Positions 1 to 5,579 are shown, counted from the stretch's first letter. The stretch: DNA of 5,665 nt from CAYWBI01 sp964456445 (GCA_964456445.1 CAYWBI010000225.1:1-5665); one strand, 5' to 3'. Numbers and translations: made by a program. The notes: generated from the letters alone by a model not told the origin.

Positions 1-25
1 TTTATACTTCGTTTTCATTTAATAC

Positions 26-31
26 AGGAGG
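26..31 (+). promoter_or_regulatory. Shine-Dalgarno site that fixes the porin start
   Basis: AGGAGG lies six bases before the ATG at 38. A TTG at 32 is in frame two codons earlier, but it directly abuts this site and has no room for normal spacing, so ATG 38 is the start. The 25 bases upstream are AT-rich, and the window edge cuts off whatever promoter lies further out. Confidence 0.85.
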
Positions 32-37
32 TTGACG

Positions 38-1177
38 ATGAAAAACCCTATCTATTACCTAATCTATTTGTTGCTGCCCATTGGATTTGTAAGCGCATCG
101 GCACCGGATACACCATTTTACGAAACACATTTATCAATTATTGCCGACGCCTACCATAATGCATCGGGCGGTTTAAAACAGGGGCAGGTTTATAGTGGTC
201 TGATAAGCTCTGATATCAGCCTCGACTTGCAAGGGCTTATCGGTTGGAACGCCACCACCTTTTATGCATCCGCCATCTCGATTACCGGAGGAAACCCATC
301 TGACTATAGTGGTGACAGCCAGGGGATCAGTAATATCGCTTCTGAAAACAACAACCGTATTTTTGAACTGTGGCTTCAGCATGATTTTACAGCGCATCAA
401 CAGCTTACGATCGGTTTTATCGATCTCAACGGCGCCCTGGATCATATTGACGCCGCTGGTTTGTTTCTCAACAGCTCTCAGGGAATTGGGCCCGATTTTT
501 CGCAGACCGGTCCCGGTGGCCCATCAATTTATCCAAATACAACCTTTGGAATGCTATGGAATTCGCAATTTGATGAAATTGCCTTAAGTTTTATGGTTGC
601 AAATGCACAAGCGTACCGCCACATCCACATTTCCTTTAACGATGGTTTTCTTTATGCGGGAGAAGTAAATTATAAACCGGAAGGGGGCATGGGCAATTTC
701 CTTTCACGGGTTGGGCTTGGCGTCTATAGCTATAATTCTAAATTTTCAAAGATATTGGACCCCGGGCATGAAGGCCACATTTCGGCAGGGTATTATGGTA
801 TTCTTGAAAAAGACTTTGATGGGTTTTTTAGCAATGATGACAAACTAACGGCATATTTGCGATATGGCGCGTCAGATCATTCATATTTTGATTTTAAAGA
901 CTATTTGGGATTTGGGGTGGTTTATGAAAACCAGTCCGGTGGGATTATGGGCGTATCGTTGTCTCAAGCTGTCCTGGGAACGGAACGGATTGAGAGCGAA
1001 CGCATGCTGGGCGTTTTTATGGAAGCGGCGGAATCCATTATCGATTTCTCTTATAGTCAACAATTGTTGCCGTGGATAAGCGTTCAACCCAATATCCAAT
1101 ATGTAATCAATCCGGGGAACAGCACGGAACTGAACAATGCCCTTGTTTTAAGCAGCCGTTTCTCACTTAGTTTTTAA
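38..1177 (+). CDS. OprB-family carbohydrate-selective porin
   Basis: Predicted outer-membrane beta-barrel porin of 379 residues, of the OprB type known for diffusion of sugars. Residues 1-20 form a signal peptide: Lys2, a hydrophobic stretch rich in Leu, Ile and Tyr, then VSA as the likely cleavage site. The mature part has alternating aromatic strands. Family-like stretches include LWLQHDF...LTIGFIDLN (111-131), the NSSQGIGPDFS segment (145-155) and the C-terminal WISVQPNIQYVINPG (346-360). The protein ends in Phe (FSLSF), the usual BAM-dependent barrel signature. The start is ATG 38 behind a strong AGGAGG. No sugar kinase, transporter or glycosidase gene lies nearby, so the substrate cannot be inferred. 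The gene is convergent with panC and the two stop codons overlap. Family assignment is by motif recognition; substrate specificity is unknown. Confidence 0.82.
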   Translation: MKNPIYYLIYLLLPIGFVSASAPDTPFYETHLSIIADAYHNASGGLKQGQVYSGLISSDISLDLQGLIGWNATTFYASAISITGGNPSDYSGDSQGISNIASENNNRIFELWLQHDFTAHQQLTIGFIDLNGALDHIDAAGLFLNSSQGIGPDFSQTGPGGPSIYPNTTFGMLWNSQFDEIALSFMVANAQAYRHIHISFNDGFLYAGEVNYKPEGGMGNFLSRVGLGVYSYNSKFSKILDPGHEGHISAGYYGILEKDFDGFFSNDDKLTAYLRYGASDHSYFDFKDYLGFGVVYENQSGGIMGVSLSQAVLGTERIESERMLGVFMEAAESIIDFSYSQQLLPWISVQPNIQYVINPGNSTELNNALVLSSRFSLSF

Positions 1178-2031
1178 GGTTGGTTGGCGTTGCTCAAAAA
1201 GGTGTTGTCTATCAGGCGGGTAGGGCCAACAAACACGGCGAGGGCCAATAATACGGCCCGGGTGTCCGGGCCGGCGGGCTCAAGGGTCCGGGTATCTACA
1301 AAGGCAATATAATCGGTATGGCAGGCAGGCAGAGCGTCGATCTTTGCCCGTGCATTCGCTGCAAGGGCAGCGTAATCCCTGCGCCCGGTTTTATAGGCAG
1401 CTTGCAGCTCCTTCAGGGTTTGGCTAAGAACAAGCGCCTGCAAACGTTCATCTGCGGAAAGGTATTTATTACGGGAGCTCATTGCCAACCCGTCGGATTC
1501 ACGAACAATCGGGCCGATGATGATTTTCGTACGAAAGTTCAGATCGCGCACCATGTTTTTTATGATGATGGCCTGTTGTGCGTCCTTTTGACCAAAGACC
1601 GCGACATCCGGATCCACGATATTAAATAATTTACTTACAACCGTCGTTACACCACGGAAATGGATAGGACGGCTCTGCCCACAGAGTTTACCGCCTAAGG
1701 CCTCATTTTGCACATAGGTTTGATAGGGTGGGGCGTACATCTCTTCTGCATCAGGGGAAAAAACAATATCCGTCCCTTCGGCCTCGCATAAGGCTAAATC
1801 CCGCTCCGTATCACGTGGATAATTGTCCAGATCTTCATTGGGGCCAAACTGTGTGGGGTTGACAAAAATACTGACAACACACCTGGAACTGTTTTTACGG
1901 GCAATTCTTATAAGCGAAAAATGACCGGCGTGTAAAAATCCCATGGTAGGAACAAAGCCGATACGTTCATCCTTTTTACGGCATTGGTCGGACCAGGCAC
2001 GCATCTCGCCGATGGATTTAATAACTTTCAT
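1174..2031 (-). CDS. panC: Pantothenate synthetase (pantoate--beta-alanine ligase)
   Basis: Cytoplasmic enzyme joining pantoate to beta-alanine at the cost of ATP (to AMP and pyrophosphate), the last step of pantothenate synthesis. The 285 residues match the usual length of about 280. Visible motifs are PTMGFLHAGH (28-37, the HIGH-like nucleotide site), NPTQFGPNEDLDNYPR (58-73), LCGQSRPIHFRGV (116-128), FGQKD (146-150) and RESDGLAMSSRN (177-188, the KMSKS-like loop). All expected active-site segments are present. The reading frame is open further upstream to 2163, but the family N-terminus (KVIKSIGEMRAW) begins at the ATG at 2031. This start lies inside the end of panB (14-bp overlap). The bases before it (CCCAACGAAAA) hold no Shine-Dalgarno site, so translation probably depends on ribosomes finishing panB. 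The last codons share TTAA with the porin stop. Confidence 0.97.
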   Translation of the reverse strand: MKVIKSIGEMRAWSDQCRKKDERIGFVPTMGFLHAGHFSLIRIARKNSSRCVVSIFVNPTQFGPNEDLDNYPRDTERDLALCEAEGTDIVFSPDAEEMYAPPYQTYVQNEALGGKLCGQSRPIHFRGVTTVVSKLFNIVDPDVAVFGQKDAQQAIIIKNMVRDLNFRTKIIIGPIVRESDGLAMSSRNKYLSADERLQALVLSQTLKELQAAYKTGRRDYAALAANARAKIDALPACHTDYIAFVDTRTLEPAGPDTRAVLLALAVFVGPTRLIDNTFLSNANQP

Positions 2032-2833
2032 TTTTCGTTGGGAATTTTTGGGCTTTGATATCAGCCACGTAAGCCTTGCAGGCGTCTTCGATGGCGTCGC
2101 CGAGTTCCGCGTAACGGCGGACAAACTTGGGTTTGAATTTACGGAATATTCCAAGCATGTCATGGGTTACCAACACCTGGCCGTCACAATCCGGCCCGGC
2201 CCCGATACCTATGGTGGGTATGCCGATCGATTCACTGATTTCCCGGGCCAGGCTGGCAGGGATTTTTTCCAGCACCACGCTAAAAGCGCCTGCGTCTGCA
2301 ACCGCACGGGCATCTTTTAATAATTGGGCTGCCCGGTTTTTTTCCCTGCCCTGGATTTTAAACCCGCCCAATTGATGCATCGATTGGGGGACCAAACCGA
2401 TATGTGCCATAACGGGTATGCCAATATCCACCAGACGGCGAATGGTAGGCGCCATGGTTTGGCCACCTTCAATTTTTACCGCCTCGGCGCCTGCTTCCTG
2501 CAAAAAACGCCCGGCATTTTCGATGGCTTTTTCCGGCGACACCTGATAAGACAAAAAAGGCATGTCTGCCACGAGCAGGGCATTGTGCACCCCGCGGCGT
2601 ACACTTCTGGTATAAAAAAGCATTTCTTCCATGGTTACGGACAGGGTGTTTTCCTTGCCGCCCATAACCATCCCGGCGGAGTCACCGACTAAAATAATAT
2701 CTACACCGGAGATATCGACTATTTCGGCCATCAAGGCATCATAGGCCGTAAGCATGGCAATCTTCTCGTCACGTTCCTTCATGCGAATGATTTGCGGAAC
2801 GGTGACTTTTTTTATCTCTTTTATTACAGACAT
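2018..2833 (-). CDS. panB: 3-methyl-2-oxobutanoate hydroxymethyltransferase (ketopantoate hydroxymethyltransferase)
   Basis: Transfers a hydroxymethyl group from 5,10-methylene-tetrahydrofolate to alpha-ketoisovalerate, giving ketopantoate. It is the committed step to pantothenate and is metal dependent. The 271 residues fit the family (264 in E. coli). Visible: TAYDA (29-33); LVGDSAGMV with the metal ligand Asp51; VADMPF with the second ligand Asp90; VKIEGG (119-124); HIGLVPQS (144-151); VLEKIP with catalytic Glu189; and IGIGAGPDCDGQVLV (208-222). The frame is open to 2893, but that start would run 44 bp into mnmA and add residues absent from the family, so ATG 2833 is preferred. AAAGAG seven bases upstream is a modest ribosome site. 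mnmA ends 16 bp before, and panC starts within the last codons. Ketopantoate reductase (PanE) and aspartate decarboxylase (PanD) are not in the window. Confidence 0.97.
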   Translation of the reverse strand: MSVIKEIKKVTVPQIIRMKERDEKIAMLTAYDALMAEIVDISGVDIILVGDSAGMVMGGKENTLSVTMEEMLFYTRSVRRGVHNALLVADMPFLSYQVSPEKAIENAGRFLQEAGAEAVKIEGGQTMAPTIRRLVDIGIPVMAHIGLVPQSMHQLGGFKIQGREKNRAAQLLKDARAVADAGAFSVVLEKIPASLAREISESIGIPTIGIGAGPDCDGQVLVTHDMLGIFRKFKPKFVRRYAELGDAIEDACKAYVADIKAQKFPTKNESY

Positions 2834-2849
2834 AGGGGGACTCTTTAAT

Positions 2850-3947
2850 TTATGAAATGATTGATCCGCCGATAACACAGTTGTTTTCGTCATAAAAAAC
2901 GGCGGATTGTCCTGGGGTCACGGCTTCCTGCTCATTGTCGAAGGTGATCCGTGCACGCGATTTGTCCAGCGGATAAACCCTGCCGGGATAACCGCTGCCG
3001 TTATAGCGGATTTTTATAAAGGCCTGAACTCCATCCTGTGGCAGCTTGGCCATCTTGATCAAATTTAACGAATGTACATTAAATTCCCTGCTAAGCAAAT
3101 CCCCTTTTTCACCAATGGTAACGGTATTTTTCTCCGCGTTGGTGTTGATCACGTACATAGGCTTACCAAATGCGGTACCAATACCCCGGCGTTGGCCGAT
3201 GGTAAAAAAAGGATAGCCTTTATGGGAACCGACTTTCTCGTCTGCTTTGTTCAGCAAATCCCCGTCGGCCACTTTTTCTTCCAGACCGGGAATAACCTGT
3301 TTTAAAAAACGGCCGTAATCATTGTCCGGGACAAAGCAAATTTCCTGGCTTTCCTTTTTTTCCGCCGTGCGCATCTTTAGCTTACGTGCCATTTCGCGGA
3401 TTTCCGGTTTGGTATATTCGCCGAGCGGGTAAAGCGTTTGGGCAAGATTTTCCTGTTTGGTGCCCCATAAAACATAGGATTGGTCCTTGTTGTCATCCAG
3501 GCCTTTGTATAATTCATGACGCCCGCTAAGCGGATTGTATTTTACCCGTGCATAATGGCCGGTGGCGATATAGTCCGCCCCGAGTTCACGTGCTTTATCG
3601 TGCAGGGATTTCCATTTGATTTTGATGTTACACTGAACACAAGGGTTGGGCGTCCGCCCCGCGATGTATTCATCGATAAAATTATCTACAACGCCATCAT
3701 GAAAATCCCGGCTAAAATTGAGCACATAATGGGGCATGTCCAAATTGGCACAAACCATCCGGGCGTCGTTTATGGAATCAAGCGAACAACAACCGCTTTC
3801 ATGGTTAAGGTTACCTCCAACCATTTCATAGTCCCATAATTTCATGGTTATGCCGATACAGTTATAACCTTGTTCTTTTAAAAGTGCCGCAGCAACCGAA
3901 CTGTCCACGCCGCCACTCATGGCAACGACAACCGTTTTATTCGTCAT
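2850..3947 (-). CDS. mnmA: tRNA-specific 2-thiouridylase MnmA
   Basis: Uses ATP and a relayed sulfur to convert uridine 34 of tRNAs for Lys, Glu and Gln to 2-thiouridine in the cytoplasm. The 365 residues match the family (about 368 in E. coli). The PP-loop is AMSGGVDSSVAA (9-20). The two catalytic cysteines are Cys103 in NPCVQCN and Cys204 in QEICFVP. ATGHYAR (128-134), DQSYVLW (155-161), FFTIGQRRGIG (247-257) and a C-terminal barrel ending GQSAVFYDENNCVIGGSII complete the fold. An insertion with ESGCCSLDSINDAR (50-63) after LWDY is seen in a subset of lineages; its Cys53-Cys54 pair is not part of the known catalytic pair. The start at 3947 overlaps the upstream gene by 11 bp and is preceded only by AAAGAT, suggesting translational coupling. 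Confidence 0.97.
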   Translation of the reverse strand: MTNKTVVVAMSGGVDSSVAAALLKEQGYNCIGITMKLWDYEMVGGNLNHESGCCSLDSINDARMVCANLDMPHYVLNFSRDFHDGVVDNFIDEYIAGRTPNPCVQCNIKIKWKSLHDKARELGADYIATGHYARVKYNPLSGRHELYKGLDDNKDQSYVLWGTKQENLAQTLYPLGEYTKPEIREMARKLKMRTAEKKESQEICFVPDNDYGRFLKQVIPGLEEKVADGDLLNKADEKVGSHKGYPFFTIGQRRGIGTAFGKPMYVINTNAEKNTVTIGEKGDLLSREFNVHSLNLIKMAKLPQDGVQAFIKIRYNGSGYPGRVYPLDKSRARITFDNEQEAVTPGQSAVFYDENNCVIGGSIIS

Positions 3948-4386
3948 TGTTTTTATCTTTACTGCACATGGTCTCGGCAGAGATGATTTTTGAAAAACTC
4001 ACCCGTGTACCCGTGTCCATAATCTTATATTCCACTGCATCCATCAAGGCCTTTACAAGATATATCCCCCGGCCGTTCTCGGCCATAAGCATATTGGGGT
4101 CCAGCGGACTTTGGATTGTCTCCGGTTTGAAACCCTTACCCTGATCCTCAACGGAGATTGTGGCCTTTTTGTCGTTTATTAAAAACTCCACAAGAACCTC
4201 TTTTGATTCATCATCTTCATTGCCATGATGAATGGCATTATTTACAAGCTCTGTCAATGCTATGGAAATATCATCCACGCACGATTCATTGAACCCGGCA
4301 TCGGTCATGATTTGTGTTGAAACAGCCTCGATCATTTCCAGGTTTTTCACATCACTCGAAAAGGAAAATCTTTTTTTAAGTTCCAT
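3937..4386 (-). CDS. RsbW/SpoIIAB-like ATP-binding regulatory protein (GHKL, HATPase_c_2)
   Basis: A stand-alone GHKL ATPase domain of 149 residues, the size of anti-sigma or switch protein kinases. The N box is ALTELVNNAIHHGN (43-56, Glu46 and Asn50 expected at the Mg-ATP site), the G1 box is DQGKGF (81-86) and the G2 box is ENGRGIYLVKALMD (103-116). No sensor, phosphoacceptor or membrane segment is present. Known relatives bind a sigma factor or phosphorylate a STAS-domain antagonist on serine, but neither partner is encoded here, so the target is unknown. The tail (from about 137) is short, charged and probably disordered. ATG 4386 is preceded by GTAGG. The gene heads the operon and its end overlaps mnmA, so its expression is tied to tRNA thiolation and pantothenate genes. 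Domain assignment is firm; biological role is open. Confidence 0.88.
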   Translation of the reverse strand: MELKKRFSFSSDVKNLEMIEAVSTQIMTDAGFNESCVDDISIALTELVNNAIHHGNEDDESKEVLVEFLINDKKATISVEDQGKGFKPETIQSPLDPNMLMAENGRGIYLVKALMDAVEYKIMDTGTRVSFSKIISAETMCSKDKNNDE

Positions 4387-4387
4387 G

Positions 4388-4416
4388 TTGCCTACAATTG
4401 CCTATTCTGGTAAGAT
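4388..4416 (+). promoter_or_regulatory. Candidate sigma-70-type promoter for the VanZ-family gene
   Basis: TTGCCT (4388-4393) and TAAGAT (4411-4416) are separated by 17 bases, a good fit to a housekeeping promoter. Transcription would start near 4423, leaving a leader of about 42 bases before ATG 4465. A second TTGCCTA at 4398-4404 repeats the first exactly 10 bp on. Inferred from consensus only. Confidence 0.45.
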
Positions 4417-4420
4417 GGGA

Positions 4421-4448
4421 ATTTAAAAGCAGCCATAGAGAAAATCAA
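4421..4448 (-). promoter_or_regulatory. Candidate promoter for the minus-strand operon
   Basis: On the minus strand, TTGATT (4448-4443) and TTAAAT (4426-4421) are 16 bases apart, each matching four of six consensus positions. The start would fall near 4414, about 28 bases before the regulator's ATG. This is the best match in the short divergent spacer but it is weak. It would face and overlap the transcript of the opposite promoter. Confidence 0.3.
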
Positions 4449-4464
4449 ATTTGTAGGAGATTTA

Positions 4465-4878
4465 ATGAAATTAACTGGTGAAAAGGGAAGTTTTTCTGCC
4501 GACGGTTATATACAATTTCTATATGCCCATCTGCCATGGATAGTGATGATGGTATTAATTACCATTGAATCGGCGATGACCGGGGCAATGCTTGTTAAGC
4601 TAAGCCATGGGCTTGACAAGGTCGTCCATTTTTCGATTTTTGGGGTATTGGGCTGGCTTATGATCCGCGGTTTTTCACTTGCTCAAAGCAAGCGTGTGTT
4701 TAAAATGCGGTTTTGGCTTACACCTTTATTGGGCGGCGTCTTCGCCGTTCTGGATGAATTGCATCAGGCGCTTGTCCCCGGGCGCTACCCGGATGCAAAA
4801 GACTGGCTTGCGGATTTTATCGGGATTATTTTTTTTATGGTGCTTTATTATTTTTTAAAACCAAAACAAAAATTTTGA
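4465..4878 (+). CDS. VanZ-family integral membrane protein
   Basis: Small membrane protein of 137 residues. Hydrophobic segments lie at about 21-43, 53-70, 82-97 and 112-131, giving four likely transmembrane helices, the usual VanZ-like plan. Conserved VanZ marks are present: DKVVHFSIFGVLGWL (51-65), DELHQALVPGR (97-107) and the polar Asp110/Asp113 before WLADFIG (114-120). Biochemical function is unknown for most of the family; the founding VanZ gives low-level teicoplanin resistance, and nothing here supports a resistance role. AGGAG (4455-4459) sits five bases before ATG 4465. The gene is transcribed away from the operon and towards the repeat array. No convincing terminator follows it. 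Family call is solid, function unassigned. Confidence 0.88.
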   Translation: MKLTGEKGSFSADGYIQFLYAHLPWIVMMVLITIESAMTGAMLVKLSHGLDKVVHFSIFGVLGWLMIRGFSLAQSKRVFKMRFWLTPLLGGVFAVLDELHQALVPGRYPDAKDWLADFIGIIFFMVLYYFLKPKQKF

Positions 4879-4935
4879 TGGCCAATGTTGAAATATTGCA
4901 ACGAACCGACGGAACCGTTTTAAATAATAGAAACA
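4879..4935. other. Spacer between the VanZ-family gene and the repeat array
   Basis: Fifty-seven AT-rich bases with no open frame. ACGGAACCGT followed by TTTTAAATAAT (about 4909-4926) has the outline of a weak intrinsic terminator, but its loop would be two bases, or its stem only three pairs, so it is not called as one. Sequence resembling the repeat unit begins at 4936. Confidence 0.5.
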
Positions 4936-5069
4936 GTATTTTGGAGCGAATCGGTTGTGTCGATTCAAATTGACCGGATTGGTATAATCAGACGGGTTTG
5001 GATAAAATTATGTGACACTATTTTTCCCATATGTATAAATTTTGGGTATAAGGAACAAGCATCGATATG
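4936..5069. repeat. Repeat copy 1 (most divergent)
   Basis: This copy differs from copy 3 at about ten of 134 positions. Its dyad (4948-4966) reads GAATCGGTTGTGTCGATTC; the two changed bases leave G-U and U-G pairs, so an RNA stem would survive. TATAAT lies at 4983-4988. The promoter-like pair is GTGACA (5012-5017) and TATAAA (5034-5039), 16 apart. Its end, AAGGAACAAGCATCGATATG, departs from later copies at four positions. Confidence 0.9.
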
Positions 5070-5303
5070 GTATTTTGGAGCGAATCGACTGTGTCGATTC
5101 AAATTGACCGGATTGGTATAATCAGACGGGTTTGGATAAAATTANNNNNNNNNNNNNNNNNNNNNNNNNNNNNNNNNNNNNNNNNNNNNNNNNNNNNNNN
5201 NNNNNNNNNNNNNNNNNNNNNNNNNNNNNNNNNNNNNNNNNNNNTGTGACACCATTTTTCCCATATGTATAAATTATGGGTATAAGGAAAAGGCATCGAC
5301 ACG
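5070..5303. repeat. Repeat copy 2, interrupted by the assembly gap
   Basis: The left 75 bases (5070-5144) keep copy 1's TATAATCAGACGGGTTT but already have the later dyad GAATCGACTGTGTCGATTC (5082-5100). The right 59 bases (5245-5303) follow copy 3 except for TTATGGG in place of TTTTGGG. Together they make exactly 134 bases. The two halves may belong to different physical copies. The promoter-like pair is GTGACA (5246-5251) and TATAAA (5268-5273). Confidence 0.85.
5145..5244. other. Scaffold gap of 100 Ns
   Basis: Exactly 100 undetermined bases, a conventional placeholder for a gap of unknown size. It falls inside the repeat unit: ATAAAATTA on the left and TGTGACACC on the right are adjacent in intact copies. 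Any translation across it is meaningless. Confidence 0.99.
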
Positions 5304-5437
5304 GTATTTTGGAGCGAATCGACTGTGTCGATTCAAATTGACCGGATTGGTAGAATCAGGCGGATTTGGATAAAATTATGTGACACCATTTTTCCCATAT
5401 GTATAAATTTTGGGTATAAGGAAAAGGCATCGACACG
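5304..5437. repeat. Repeat copy 3
   Basis: Intact unit, nearly identical to copy 4. The dyad is at 5316-5334. The earlier TATAAT is TAGAAT here (5351-5356), in the context TAGAATCAGGCGGATTT. The promoter-like pair is GTGACA (5380-5385) and TATAAA (5402-5407), 16 apart. Confidence 0.93.
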
Positions 5438-5568
5438 GTATTTTGGAGCGAATCGACTGTGTCGATTCAAATTGACCGGATTGGTAGAATCAGGCGGATT
5501 TGGATAAAATTATTTGACACCATTTTTCCCATATGTATAAATTTTGGGTATAAGGAAAAGGCATCGAC
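5438..5568. repeat. Repeat copy 4, array end
   Basis: Same as copy 3 over its length except for one G-to-T change, which turns GTGACA into the consensus TTGACA (5514-5519). The dyad is at 5450-5468 and TAGAAT at 5485-5490. Identity stops after GCATCGAC (5561-5568): the next bases are GCAGTCGATGC instead of ACGGTATTTTGG. Confidence 0.93.
5514..5541 (+). promoter_or_regulatory. Candidate sigma-70-type promoter in the last repeat copy
   Basis: TTGACA (5514-5519), 16 bases, TATAAA (5536-5541). This is the strongest promoter match in the window, with six of six and five of six positions. Copies 1-3 carry the same pair with GTGACA. Transcription would start near 5548, run through the dyad at 5561-5579 and leave the window at the right. 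Whether these boxes are used is not shown. Confidence 0.45.
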
Positions 5569-5579
5569 GCAGTCGATGC
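5561..5579 (-). terminator. Perfect dyad at the array end, possible minus-strand terminator
   Basis: GCATCGACGCAGTCGATGC is an 8-bp perfect stem with a three-base loop. Read on the minus strand it is followed by CTTTTCCTTAT, a U-rich but interrupted tail, so it could stop transcripts coming from the right. Read on the plus strand it is followed by GGTCCAAAAAAA and would not terminate. The left arm belongs to repeat copy 4 and the right arm to the unique flank, so a junction or operator role is equally possible. Confidence 0.35.

Larger units (their letters stand above)
4936..5568. repeat. Tandem array of a 134-bp non-coding unit
   Basis: Unit starts (GTATTTTGGAGCG) fall at 4936, 5070, 5304 and 5438. 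The steps are 134, 234 and 134; the middle one is 134 plus the 100 Ns. About 533 real bases give just under four copies. In order, each unit holds GTATTTTGGAGC, a 19-base dyad, AAATTGACCGGATTGG, a TATAAT or TAGAAT box, GGATAAAATTA, a (T/G)TGACA...TATAAA promoter-like pair, and AAGGAAAAGGCATCGAC (AAGGAACAAGCATCGAT in copy 1). Because 134 is not a multiple of three, reading frames shift at every copy, so the array is not a repeat protein. No variable spacers are present, so it is not CRISPR. I do not recognise the family. True copy number is unknown because of the gap. Confidence 0.95.

Noticed and set aside
32..40. TTG start for the porin two codons before ATG 38
   Set aside because: It directly abuts the AGGAGG site, leaving no spacing, while ATG 38 has ideal spacing.
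2032..2163. Longer PanC start 44 residues upstream
   Set aside because: The extension is out-of-frame panB sequence, and the PanC fold begins with KVIKSIGEMRAW at 2031.
2834..2893. Upstream ATG extending PanB by 20 residues
   Set aside because: It would overlap mnmA by 44 bp and adds residues not typical of PanB; the family N-terminus starts at 2833.
4909..4926. Intrinsic terminator after the VanZ-family gene
   Set aside because: ACGGAACCGT-TTTT gives at best a three-pair stem with a four-base loop, too weak to call.
5031..5051. Six-codon mini-frame (MYKFWV then stop) present in each unit
   Set aside because: Its ATG overlaps the -10-like box and lies upstream of the expected transcript start, so it would not be in that RNA; conservation follows from the repeat itself.
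5067..5507. Short open frames inside the repeat array on both strands
   Set aside because: The 134-bp period shifts frame each copy, several frames cross the Ns, and none has a supported ribosome site.
4936..5568. CRISPR array
   Set aside because: Units are contiguous and 134 bp long with no variable spacers, and no cas gene is present.
4936..5568. Integron attC array
   Set aside because: No GTTRRRY/RYYYAAC core pairs, no cassettes between units and no integrase.
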